From Mariniflexile jejuense (GTDB lineage Bacteria > Bacteroidota > Bacteroidia > Flavobacteriales > Flavobacteriaceae): a DNA stretch of 64,000 bases. The stretch covers positions 124,001-188,000 of the forward strand of contig NZ_JBHTJI010000022.1 in assembly GCF_042675665.1 (NCBI RefSeq), written 5' to 3'. Numbering within the stretch: position 1 is the stretch's first letter; each line of letters starts with the position of its first letter. The notes under the pieces are model-generated. The model was given only the letters and a program-made list of their open reading frames with translations, did not search any database and was not told where the DNA came from. A program made the position numbers and the translations under genes. Shown here one piece after another: positions 35,373 through 44,023 of the stretch.

Positions 35373-37298
35373 ATGCAGTTTAAAAACCCCGAACTTCTTT
35401 ACGCCTTATTTTTACTGCTTATCCCTATTATTATTCATTTATTTCAACTTCGGAAGTTTAAAAAAGAAGCCTTTACAAACGTCGCTTTTTTAAAAGAAGC
35501 TACCATACAAACGCGTAAAAGTTCACAAATAAAAAAATGGTTAATACTTTGTACACGCTTGTTGTTGTTGGCTGCCATTGTTTTAGCTTTTGCGCAACCA
35601 TTTACCACAAATTCTAATACATTCAACTTAAAAAAAGAAACGGTTATTTATTTAGATAATTCTTTTAGCATGCAAGCAAAAGGCAACCAAGGTGAACTTT
35701 TAAAACGCGCTATACAAGATCTAATTAACAACGTTCCTGATGATGAAATTTTAAGCATCATAACCAACGATAATGTTTATAGAAATACCACTATAAAAGC
35801 TATAAAAAACGACTTGTTGCAGTTAAATTATTCAACAAATCAGCTAAGTTATGATGCTGCTTTATTAAAAAGCAACACCTTTTTTAGTAAGCAAAAAAAC
35901 ACACTTAGAAACTTAATTTTTATATCCGATTTTCAACTAAAAAACAATCCTTTTAGTTCAAAAAACGATTCATTAACCAACATACATTTAGTACAATTAA
36001 AACCCGTAAACACTAATAATGTTAGTATTGATAGTGCTTATATAGCTGCAACTACCGCAACAGCTATCGAACTTAAAGTACTTTTAAAAAACAGTGGAAA
36101 AGCCATTGAGAATTTGCCAGTGTCATTATTTAATAATAACCAACTAATTGCAAAAACATCAGTTGCAATAACCGATAAAACTGAAACCACATTTTCGTTA
36201 CCTTTTAATGAAGTAATTAATGGAAAAATAACGATTGATGATGCTAATTTACAGTTTGATAACAGCCTGTTCTTCAACATCAATAAAACATCAAAAATTA
36301 ATGTACTTGTTGTAAATGCAGATGATGATTCATTTTTAAAACGTATTTATACTGAAGATGAATTTAATTATACATCAACTTCAGAAAATCAATTAAATTA
36401 CAGCATTATAGACCAACAACATCTCATCATTTTAAACGAATTAAATAGCATTCCTAATGCCCTAATAGCTGCTTTAAAGTCGTTCACAAACCAAGGTGGC
36501 GAACTTATTGTAATTCCTTCAATAGCTATAAATTTAGAATCGTATAATGCGTTTTTAATTAATTTTGGAATGAATTTTAACAACAGCATTCAAACCGAAA
36601 AACGCATTACAACCATAAATTATTCACATCCATTATACAACAAAGGTGTTTTTGAAAAGCAAGTTGATAATTTTCAATACCCAAAAACAAATAGTTTTTA
36701 TCCTGTAAGTTCAAGTAGCGGTTCTTCTGTTTTAAAATTTGAAGATGGCAAAGCGTTTTTATTACAAAACAAACATGCTTTTGTATTTTCTTCTGCTTTA
36801 AAAAATGAAAACTCAAGCTTTAAAAATTCGCCATTAATTGTACCTACGCTTTACAATATTGGAAAATTCAGTTTTAAAAATCCTGATATTTATTACACCA
36901 TTGGAAACGAAAATACGTTTGATGTAGAAACGCAATTACAACAAGATGCTGTTTTAACCTTGGTGAATGATGCCGAAAACATCATACCAAAGCAACAATA
37001 TTTCAATAATAAAGTAATAATAAATACTTCTGAAACACCTTCAATAGCATCAATTTTCACAGTAAAAAATAATACAGAAGCAATTAAAAATGTAAGTTAC
37101 AATTACAATAGAAATGAAAGTAATTTGGTTTATAATGTGCTTTCTTCTTCAAAAAACATAACAATTAGCAGTTCAATTTCCGAAATTTTCGATACTATAA
37201 AAAGTGATGCAAAAATTAACGCCTTATGGAAATGGTTTGTTATTTTTGCACTAGCTTTATTACTTATTGAAATGGGCATCTTAAAATACTTTAAATGA
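35373..37298 (+). CDS. BatA-domain membrane protein with VWA-like region
   Basis: A 641-residue membrane protein. The first 75 residues are the BatA N-terminal double-helix domain (FKNPELLYALFLLLIPIIIH, then WLILCTRLLLLAAIVLAFAQPF). A von Willebrand-like region follows with TVIYLDNSFSM at about 90, a MIDAS-like DxSxS, and a C-terminal single helix (FVIFALALLLIEMGILKYF). Bat-type proteins are linked to cell-envelope stress, but the role of this stand-alone type is not known. The dihydroorotase-like gene starts in its stop (ATGA overlap). Confidence 0.85.
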   Translation: MQFKNPELLYALFLLLIPIIIHLFQLRKFKKEAFTNVAFLKEATIQTRKSSQIKKWLILCTRLLLLAAIVLAFAQPFTTNSNTFNLKKETVIYLDNSFSMQAKGNQGELLKRAIQDLINNVPDDEILSIITNDNVYRNTTIKAIKNDLLQLNYSTNQLSYDAALLKSNTFFSKQKNTLRNLIFISDFQLKNNPFSSKNDSLTNIHLVQLKPVNTNNVSIDSAYIAATTATAIELKVLLKNSGKAIENLPVSLFNNNQLIAKTSVAITDKTETTFSLPFNEVINGKITIDDANLQFDNSLFFNINKTSKINVLVVNADDDSFLKRIYTEDEFNYTSTSENQLNYSIIDQQHLIILNELNSIPNALIAALKSFTNQGGELIVIPSIAINLESYNAFLINFGMNFNNSIQTEKRITTINYSHPLYNKGVFEKQVDNFQYPKTNSFYPVSSSSGSSVLKFEDGKAFLLQNKHAFVFSSALKNENSSFKNSPLIVPTLYNIGKFSFKNPDIYYTIGNENTFDVETQLQQDAVLTLVNDAENIIPKQQYFNNKVIINTSETPSIASIFTVKNNTEAIKNVSYNYNRNESNLVYNVLSSSKNITISSSISEIFDTIKSDAKINALWKWFVIFALALLLIEMGILKYFK

Positions 37299-38551
37299 AC
37301 ATACTTATAAAATCTGCCACCATAATAGATTCTAAAAGCGAGTTTCACAACACAACTCAAGATATATTAATTGAAAATGGTGTGATAACCAAGATTGAAA
37401 GTACTATTAAAAACCCAAAAAACTATCAAGAAATCTCGTTTGAAAACCTTCATATATCGCAAGGTTGGTTTGATAGTAGCGTATGTTTTGGCGAACCTGG
37501 TTTTGAGGAACGAGACACCATAAAAAATGGACTAAAAACAGCAGCTGCATCCGGCTTTACAGCAGTTGCGATGAATGCAAATACAAATCCAGTTATACAT
37601 TCAAATTCTGATATAACGTTTGTAAACGCAAAAGCATCAAATAATGCAGTAACATTGTTGCCTGTTGGCGCGTTAACCGTTGGTAGTAAAGGAGAAGATT
37701 TAGCTGAACTATACGACATGAATACCGCTGGAGCCGTAGCGTATTATGATTATAAAAAGCCTATAAACAACCCAAACCTTTTAAAAATTGCATTACAGTA
37801 CGCTAGCAATTTTGGTGGTTTGGTATGTTCATTTCCGCAAGAAAATAAAATTTCGGGAAATGGCGTGGTTAATGAACATATTAACAGTACAAAACTTGGT
37901 TTAAAAGGCATTCCAGCTTTAGCCGAAGAATTGCAAGTGGCTCGCGATTTGTTTTTACTGGAATATACTGGTGGTAAATTACATATTCCAACCATTTCAA
38001 CTGTAAAATCGGTAGAATTAATTCGTGAAGCTAAAAAGAAAAAACTGGATGTTACTTGCAGTGTTGCCATTCATAACTTATATTTTACTGATGCTGTTTT
38101 AGCAGATTTTAATACGCATTTTAAAGTATTACCACCATTAAGAACACAAACCGATGTTGATGCTTTAATTGAAGCCGTAAAAGATGGCACAATTGATATG
38201 GTTACAAGCGACCATAACCCAATTGACATTGAACATAAAAAAATTGAATTTGATTATGCTGCCTATGGTACTATTGGTTTAGAAAGTGCTTTTGGAGCAT
38301 TGCAAACTATTTTTACCACCAAAAAAACAATTGACATTTTAACGAAAGGAAAATCAAGATTTGGAATAGCGCAAACACCAATAAATGTTGGTAATAAAGC
38401 TAGTATAACCCTTTTCAATCCAGATTCTAAATACACTTTTACTACTAAAAACATTATTTCAAAATCTAAAAATGCCATTTTTGAAAACGAATCTTTAAAA
38501 GGAAGCGTTTATGGTATTATTGCAAATAATCAAACGGCATTAAACTTATAA
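37295..38551 (+). CDS. Dihydroorotase homologue without metal ligands (probable pseudoenzyme)
   Basis: A 418-residue amidohydrolase-fold protein close to dihydroorotase. The hallmark DxHxHxRxPG is replaced here by residues 60-69, DSSVCFGEPG: both zinc-binding histidines become Ser62 and Cys64, and the substrate arginine becomes Gly66. The usual later HxST histidine (TISTVKSV, Thr) and PHHL (IHNLYF) are also altered, although DHNP remains. It can hardly be a catalytically active dihydroorotase. By analogy with PyrC'-type subunits it may activate or scaffold aspartate transcarbamoylase, which is inference. Overlaps BatA by 4 bases. Confidence 0.85.
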   Translation: MNILIKSATIIDSKSEFHNTTQDILIENGVITKIESTIKNPKNYQEISFENLHISQGWFDSSVCFGEPGFEERDTIKNGLKTAAASGFTAVAMNANTNPVIHSNSDITFVNAKASNNAVTLLPVGALTVGSKGEDLAELYDMNTAGAVAYYDYKKPINNPNLLKIALQYASNFGGLVCSFPQENKISGNGVVNEHINSTKLGLKGIPALAEELQVARDLFLLEYTGGKLHIPTISTVKSVELIREAKKKKLDVTCSVAIHNLYFTDAVLADFNTHFKVLPPLRTQTDVDALIEAVKDGTIDMVTSDHNPIDIEHKKIEFDYAAYGTIGLESAFGALQTIFTTKKTIDILTKGKSRFGIAQTPINVGNKASITLFNPDSKYTFTTKNIISKSKNAIFENESLKGSVYGIIANNQTALNL

Positions 38552-38553
38552 AA

Positions 38554-38892
38554 ATGACAGAACAAGATATTGAAAAAGGAAAAAATAATGCCATAATAAG
38601 TTATATAACTATTTTTGGTGTTATCATTGCCTACTACTTAAATAATGAAGTTGAAAATAAAAGTGAGTTTGCAAGTTTCCACATTAGACAATCTTTAGGC
38701 TTATGGCTAACTTTTTTTGCTTTGGGTTACATTATTGGAAGCTTTGATAGTTGGATGATTTCATCAGGTTTTTATTTGTTTTTTGCTGTATTATTTATCT
38801 ATGGTTTTGCAAATGCGCTTTCAAAAAAAGGCCAACCAGTGCCATTAATTGGTGAATTTTACCAAAAAATATTTTCAAACTTAGGAAACTAA
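38554..38892 (+). CDS. Small DUF4870-like membrane protein
   Basis: A 112-residue protein with about three transmembrane helices (TIFGVIIAYYLNNE, LWLTFFALGYIIGSF, FYLFFAVLFIYGFANAL). The order helix, charged HIRQSLGLW segment and C-terminal PVPLIGEFYQKIF resembles small importer-type DUF4870 proteins, one of which lies at 47096. Two bases separate it from the previous and next genes, so it is in the same transcript. Function unknown. Confidence 0.7.
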   Translation: MTEQDIEKGKNNAIISYITIFGVIIAYYLNNEVENKSEFASFHIRQSLGLWLTFFALGYIIGSFDSWMISSGFYLFFAVLFIYGFANALSKKGQPVPLIGEFYQKIFSNLGN

Positions 38893-38894
38893 TC

Positions 38895-39551
38895 ATGCTT
38901 AATACCTCGCTTTTTTTACATCATATTATTAGAAAATCTTCTTTAACTGAAAATGCACCATTACTTATTATGATGCACGGTTATGGCAGTGATGAAAATG
39001 ATTTATTTTCATTTGCATCTGAATTACCTGAAGAACTTTTTATTATTTCTGTAAGAGCTCCATATCCTATGCAACCTTATGGAAATGCTTGGTATGCCAT
39101 TAATTTTGATGCAGATCAAGGTAAATGGAATGATAATGAACAAGCTAAAAAATCGCGCGATATTATTGCAAAATTTATTGATGAAGCTATTGAAGCTTAT
39201 CCTGTAAACAAAAATAGTGTAACACTTTTAGGCTTTAGCCAGGGTAGTATTTTAAGTTATGCTGTAGCTTTAACCTATCCTGAAAAAGTTAATAATATTA
39301 TAGCTTTAAGCGGTTATGTGAACAAAGATATTTTACCTGAAAACACAAACCAACAAGATTATTCTAATTTAAATTTTTACTGTTCACACGGCAGTGTAGA
39401 CCAAGTGATTCCTGTTGAATGGGCAAGACAAACTGTACCTTTTTTAAGCAGTTTGAATATAAAACACAAATACTCTGAATTTCCTGTAGGTCATGGTGTT
39501 GCACCACAAAATTTTTATGAATTTAAAAATTGGTTAATAGAGCGTATTTAG
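38895..39551 (+). CDS. Phospholipase/carboxylesterase family alpha/beta hydrolase
   Basis: A 218-residue cytosolic serine hydrolase. The nucleophile is Ser115 in the elbow GFSQG (113-117), with Asp169 (HGSVDQ) and His200 (VGHGV) completing the triad. The oxyanion motif LLIMMHGYGSDENDL lies near residue 25. It resembles carboxylesterase-2 and acyl-protein-thioesterase-type proteins; substrate unknown. It ends the run from 35373, one base from the convergent purC stop, leaving no room for a terminator between. Confidence 0.88.
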   Translation: MLNTSLFLHHIIRKSSLTENAPLLIMMHGYGSDENDLFSFASELPEELFIISVRAPYPMQPYGNAWYAINFDADQGKWNDNEQAKKSRDIIAKFIDEAIEAYPVNKNSVTLLGFSQGSILSYAVALTYPEKVNNIIALSGYVNKDILPENTNQQDYSNLNFYCSHGSVDQVIPVEWARQTVPFLSSLNIKHKYSEFPVGHGVAPQNFYEFKNWLIERI

Positions 39552-39552
39552 A

Positions 39553-40509
39553 TTACTTTAAGTACGCCAACACGTTTGCTTCTATCCTACTTTGAATATT
39601 TGAAACATCTGCTTTTACAAAAGTTTCACCTGTAATATTCTCATAAAGTTCAATATAACGTTCGCTTACGGTTTCAATATATTCATCACTCATAAATGGT
39701 ACCGTTTGTCCTTTTAAACCTTGAAAATTATTAGCAATTAACCACTGGCGTACAAACTCTTTAGAAAGTTGTTTTTGAGGTTCGCCTTTGTCTTGACGTT
39801 CTTGGTAGCCGTCAGCATAAAAATAACGTGATGAATCTGGTGTATGTATTTCATCAATCAATACAATTTTACCATCTTTAGTTTTACCAAATTCATATTT
39901 AGTATCAACCAAAATAAGTCCGCGAGAAGCTGCTATTTCACTTCCACGTTTAAATAATTTACGTGTATAATCTTCTAAAACCAGATAATCTTCTTCAGAA
40001 ACAATACCACGTTTTAAAATATCTTCACGCGAAATATCTTCATCATGATCGCCCATTTCTGCTTTAGTTGCTGGTGTAATAATAGGTTCTGGAAATTTAT
40101 CATTTTCTTTTAAACCTTCTGGCATCGAAACACCACAAAGTATTCGTTTTCCTGCTTTGTACTCACGTGCAGCATGACCAGACATATACCCACGAATAAC
40201 CATTTCTACTTTAAAAGGTTCGCATAAATGACCTACTGCAACATTTGGATCTGGTGTTGCTGTTAACCAATTTGGCACTAAATCTTGGGTTGCAGCCATC
40301 ATTTTAGTAGCAATTTGATTAAGAATTTGCCCTTTGTATGGAATACCTTTTGGCATAACTACATCAAAAGCCGAAAGTCTATCGGTAGCAATCATAACTA
40401 ATTGCTCATCATTGATGTTATAAACTTCTCTTACTTTTCCTTTATAAACGTTTTTTTGCTTTGGAAAATTGAAATTGGTATCTATAATGGTATTATTTGT
40501 ATTTGTCAC
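39553..40509 (-). CDS. purC: SAICAR synthetase
   Basis: Ligates aspartate to CAIR in purine synthesis. The 318 residues contain KGKVREVYNIND near the start, MIATDRLSAFDVVMPKGI, and the fingerprint LILVDTKYEFG with IDEIHTPDSSRY, identifying the phosphoribosylaminoimidazole-succinocarboxamide synthase family. The start is GTG at 40509, since no ATG is available before the conserved segment. A -7 candidate lies 44 bases upstream. Confidence 0.96.
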   Translation of the reverse strand: MTNTNNTIIDTNFNFPKQKNVYKGKVREVYNINDEQLVMIATDRLSAFDVVMPKGIPYKGQILNQIATKMMAATQDLVPNWLTATPDPNVAVGHLCEPFKVEMVIRGYMSGHAAREYKAGKRILCGVSMPEGLKENDKFPEPIITPATKAEMGDHDEDISREDILKRGIVSEEDYLVLEDYTRKLFKRGSEIAASRGLILVDTKYEFGKTKDGKIVLIDEIHTPDSSRYFYADGYQERQDKGEPQKQLSKEFVRQWLIANNFQGLKGQTVPFMSDEYIETVSERYIELYENITGETFVKADVSNIQSRIEANVLAYLK

Positions 40510-40552
40510 GAATTTAATGATGTGTTTATTTTTTAAATTATTATTGAAACTA

Positions 40553-40560
40553 CAAATGTA
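40553..40560 (-). promoter_or_regulatory. Candidate -7 box for purC
   Basis: TACATTTG on the minus strand matches TAnnTTTG. A -33 TTTG is not clear at 19-21 bases upstream. Confidence 0.4.
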
Positions 40561-40613
40561 TTAATTTACTAAAGTAATGCTGAATTTTATTAGCTTAATT
40601 GCTAATAAAAAAA

Positions 40614-41567
40614 CTAATCTACGTTTTCAATACTTTTATAAGCTTCAATAACTTTCTTAACTAAACGGTGACGAATTACATCTTTATCATCTAAAAATAT
40701 CATACCTACGCCTTCAACGTTTTTTAAAATCAATAAGGCTTCTTTTAAACCAGAAATGGTTCTACGAGGTAAATCTATTTGACCAGGATCACCAGTTAAT
40801 AAAAACTTAGCGTTTTTACCCATACGGGTCAAAAACATTTTCATTTGGTTATGCGTCGTGTTTTGGCCTTCATCTAAAATTACAAAAGCATTATCTAAGG
40901 TTCTTCCGCGCATAAATGCTAATGGTGCAATTTGTATGGTACCGTTTTCAATGTACATTGCTAATTTTTCAGCAGGAATCATATCGCGCAATGCATCATA
41001 TAATGGTTGCATGTATGGGTCTAGCTTTTCTTTTAAATCACCTGGTAAAAATCCTAAATTTTCACCTGCTTCCACCGCTGGTCGCGTTAAAATAATACGT
41101 TTTACTTCTTTATTTTTAAGCGCTTGAACTGCTAATGCAACACCTGTATAGGTTTTTCCTGTTCCTGCTGGTCCAATGGCAAAAACCATATCGTTTTTTC
41201 GCATGCTTTCAACAAGTTTGCGCTGGTTGGCGGTTTGTGCTTTTATAAGTTTACCACCAACACCGTGTACTAATACTTCGCCACTAGAATCGGATGTTGA
41301 GTAATCATCACTACTTTGGCTAGTAAGTACGCGTTCAATGACATTTTCATCTAACTTATTGTATTTAGAAAAGTGCTGAACAAGCATTTGCATACGGCGA
41401 TTAAATTCTTCCAGTAATTCATCATCACCAAAGGCTTTAATTTTATTGCCTCTTGCTACAATTTTTAGCTTAGGAAAATATTTTTTTAAAAGTTCAATAT
41501 TGATGTTTTGTTCTCCAAAAAATTCTTTTGGAGTAATTTCCTCTAGTTCGATAATAATTTCGTTCAA
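40614..41567 (-). CDS. PhoH family P-loop ATPase
   Basis: A 317-residue ATPase. Walker A is GPAGTGKT (132-139) and Walker B is LDEGQN (231-236). The N-terminal KH-like region (about 1-70) and the segment TRPAVEAGENLGFLPG are typical. PhoH proteins are linked to RNA metabolism and stress, but the precise activity is unsettled. The start is TTG at 41567 because the preceding codons contain no ATG in frame. The gene is expressed away from purC in the same direction with a 104-base gap. Confidence 0.88.
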   Translation of the reverse strand: MNEIIIELEEITPKEFFGEQNINIELLKKYFPKLKIVARGNKIKAFGDDELLEEFNRRMQMLVQHFSKYNKLDENVIERVLTSQSSDDYSTSDSSGEVLVHGVGGKLIKAQTANQRKLVESMRKNDMVFAIGPAGTGKTYTGVALAVQALKNKEVKRIILTRPAVEAGENLGFLPGDLKEKLDPYMQPLYDALRDMIPAEKLAMYIENGTIQIAPLAFMRGRTLDNAFVILDEGQNTTHNQMKMFLTRMGKNAKFLLTGDPGQIDLPRRTISGLKEALLILKNVEGVGMIFLDDKDVIRHRLVKKVIEAYKSIENVD

Positions 41568-41810
41568 AAGCGTAGATGTTTGGTTAAAATTTCTTCTTAA
41601 AATAATGAAAATAATGATTATTTAAGTGAAATGATTTATTAGTTTTTTTCAGTAATTTTATTTTTACAAATATCTTATCAAGAACCTATATTTTTAGTGT
41701 TAAACATCAAAATGAAAACAAAAATTTTATGTAGGTTTGCGTATCTGTTAAAACTCAAAAATAAACAAATTTGAGTGACCAAACGCTAAAAACATATCAA
41801 CAATTTATTA

Positions 41811-42668
41811 ATGGCAATAATAACATTTACGTCCGATTTTGGAGAAAAAGATCACTTTGTAGGCGCAACAAAAGGTGCTATTTACAGTGAAATGCCAGAT
41901 GTTAAAATTGTTGATATCTCACATTTTGTATCGCCTTTCAATATTTTAGAAGCTGCTTATATTATTCAAAATGCATACAATAGTTTTCCTAAAGGAACTA
42001 TTCATATTATTGGTATTGATTCTGAAATTAATGAAGAAAACAAACACATTGCTATAAAACTAGACGGACATTATTTTATTTGTGCAAATAATGGGATTAT
42101 GAGTATGATTTGCTCTGAAATTGCTCCCGAAAAAATTGTAGAAATCAATATACATGATAAAATACAAACCAGTTTTCCTGTGCTTGATATTTTTGTAAAG
42201 GTAGCTTGCCATATTGCCCGTGGTGGTACTTTAGAAGTTGTTGGTAAAACCATTAAAGAAATAAAACCCATAAAGCACATTATGCCTTTTGTAAATGATG
42301 ATAAAACACAAATTGTTGGAAGCGTTATTTATATTGACAACTACGGAAATGTAGTTACTAACATTAAAAAATCGTTTTTTGAAACCATACAAAAAGGACG
42401 TGCTTTTGAAATATCGGCTAGAAATAATAAATTTAAAAAAATTCACAACCGATATAGCGATATTGTTAATTTTGAAATCGCTGAAGATAAACGTCATGAT
42501 GAAGGAAAAGGTTTGGTAGTTTTTAATTCAGGTGGTTTTTTAGAAATTGCTATTTATAAAAGTAATAGTGCCACAATAGGAAGTGCCTCAACCTTAATGG
42601 GATTAAGTTTAATGGATAATGTAAGTGTAAGCTTTAGCACCGAATCTATTCTACCACGTGTAGAATAA
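41811..42668 (+). CDS. SAM hydroxide adenosyltransferase / SAM hydrolase (DUF62) family protein
   Basis: A 285-residue protein of the family that includes SAM-dependent halogenases and S-adenosylmethionine hydrolases. The signature TFTSDFGEKDHFVGATKGAI lies at 5-24, and YFICANNGIMSM in the middle of the first domain matches the conserved DNG-type loop. The second beta-barrel domain is present (GSVIYIDNYGNVVTN). The hydrolase type is the most likely in a non-halogen setting, releasing adenosine and methionine from SAM. Starts at ATG 41811, divergent from phoH. Confidence 0.85.
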   Translation: MAIITFTSDFGEKDHFVGATKGAIYSEMPDVKIVDISHFVSPFNILEAAYIIQNAYNSFPKGTIHIIGIDSEINEENKHIAIKLDGHYFICANNGIMSMICSEIAPEKIVEINIHDKIQTSFPVLDIFVKVACHIARGGTLEVVGKTIKEIKPIKHIMPFVNDDKTQIVGSVIYIDNYGNVVTNIKKSFFETIQKGRAFEISARNNKFKKIHNRYSDIVNFEIAEDKRHDEGKGLVVFNSGGFLEIAIYKSNSATIGSASTLMGLSLMDNVSVSFSTESILPRVE

Positions 42669-42812
42669 TATTTTATGTAAATTTATGTTGATAAGAATTG
42701 TAAAATTGAGGTTTTATGAAGCTAAAATTGAAGCTTTTCTTAGTAATTTTGATGCCAATTAGAAGTAAATAAAAATCAATTTAAAATAACTTTTAACTTT
42801 TTTAAAAAATTA

Positions 42813-43532
42813 ATGCTAGCTATACTTAAAAAAGAAATAAACACATTTTTTGCTTCGCCTATAGGCTATTTAGTAATTGCTATTTTTTTGTTGTTAAACG
42901 GCTTGTTTTTATGGTTGTTTAAAGGAGAATTTAATATTTTAGATTATGGCTTTGCCGATGCATCATCATTCTTTTTATTAGCACCATGGATTTTAATTTT
43001 CCTTATACCTGCGGTAACTATGCGCAGTTTTTCTGATGAAAAAAAACAAGGCACATTGGAATTATTACTAACAAAACCAATATCGCACACCAACATTGTT
43101 TTAGGTAAATATTTTGGAGCATTTATTTTAATTTTAATAGCACTTATACCAACATTGCTTTATGTTTATACCATTTATCAATTAGGAAATCCGGTTGGTA
43201 ATTTAGATGTTGGTAGCACACTTGGTTCTTATTTTGGTTTATTATTTTTAATTGCATCATACACTGCAATTGGCGTTTTTGCTTCAACATTATCCGACAA
43301 TCAAATAGTTGCATTTATAACATCGGTTTTTATTTGCTTCATCTTTTACATTGGTTTTGAAGGTGTTGCCGAATTTATGTCTAGCAATTTCATTGAACAA
43401 TTAGGTATGAGCACACATTTTAAAAGCATGAGTCGAGGTGTTTTAGACACGCGCGATATTATATATTTTTTAAGCATTACTAGCTTCTTTTTAATGCTAA
43501 CTAAACTCAATATTAACAAAGAAAAAAAATGA
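42813..43532 (+). CDS. gldF: Gliding motility ABC permease GldF
   Basis: A 239-residue membrane protein with about six helices. MLAILKKEINTFFASPIGYLV at the start, PAVTMRSFSDEKKQGTLELL near 67-86 and the overall length match GldF, part of the GldA/F/G transporter required for gliding in Flavobacterium. The gene overlaps the next by 4 bases. GldA, the ATPase, is not in the window. Confidence 0.93.
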   Translation: MLAILKKEINTFFASPIGYLVIAIFLLLNGLFLWLFKGEFNILDYGFADASSFFLLAPWILIFLIPAVTMRSFSDEKKQGTLELLLTKPISHTNIVLGKYFGAFILILIALIPTLLYVYTIYQLGNPVGNLDVGSTLGSYFGLLFLIASYTAIGVFASTLSDNQIVAFITSVFICFIFYIGFEGVAEFMSSNFIEQLGMSTHFKSMSRGVLDTRDIIYFLSITSFFLMLTKLNINKEKK

Positions 43533-44023
43533 TTTACAACACGAAAACTATTATTTTTTTAATAATTGTATTTATACTTGTTTGGCTTTTTACAAATACC
43601 ATAGATAAACGTAAATGGTTAAGTTTTTTAATAAGTATCCCTTTAACTTATGTTGTTTATTTTTTTGTGTTTTACCCATTGTTAAACATTTTTAGTAGTT
43701 ACCATCATGAAAAACATTTCGATGTTCAAGCATGGGAAGAAGTGCCTGCCAATAGATACGAAATGAGTAATGAAATTATTAGTAAACAACTATTTTTAGG
43801 TAAAACAAAAAAAGAAGTTCAAGCTGTTTTAGGTACTAGTGAATGGTACGGTTGGGATGATAGTATTAAAGCTAATTCACCAGAAAAATGGAACTACAAC
43901 ATGGGCTTTAAACCAGGTGCTTTTAATATGACACAAGAATGTTTAGAACTTGTATTTAAAAACAATAAGGTTGCAAGTATTTCTCAATATCAATTAGAAA
44001 CTAAATTTGAAAAGAAAAAGTAA
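43529..44023 (+). CDS. Unusual gene inserted between gldF and gldG (BamE/SmpA-like)
   Basis: A 164-residue protein with two N-terminal transmembrane helices (about 7-23 and 30-52) and a periplasmic-like domain. The segment LFLGKTKKEVQAVLGTSEWY, with a later FKNNKVASISQYQ, resembles the small SmpA/OmlA/BamE fold used in outer-membrane protein assembly, but this is a similarity by eye. In flavobacteria gldG normally follows gldF directly. Overlaps both neighbours (4 bases with gldF, 17 with gldG), so it is strongly coupled in translation. Confidence 0.75.
   Translation: MIYNTKTIIFLIIVFILVWLFTNTIDKRKWLSFLISIPLTYVVYFFVFYPLLNIFSSYHHEKHFDVQAWEEVPANRYEMSNEIISKQLFLGKTKKEVQAVLGTSEWYGWDDSIKANSPEKWNYNMGFKPGAFNMTQECLELVFKNNKVASISQYQLETKFEKKK

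Noticed and set aside
41640..41700. A -7 box for phoH (GATATTTG)
   Set aside because: One mismatch and no spaced -33 box; too weak to list as a feature.
42716..42772. An 18-codon frame (MKLKLKLFLVILMPIRSK) before gldF
   Set aside because: Too short, without a promoter or conserved context; AT-rich DNA gives such frames by chance.
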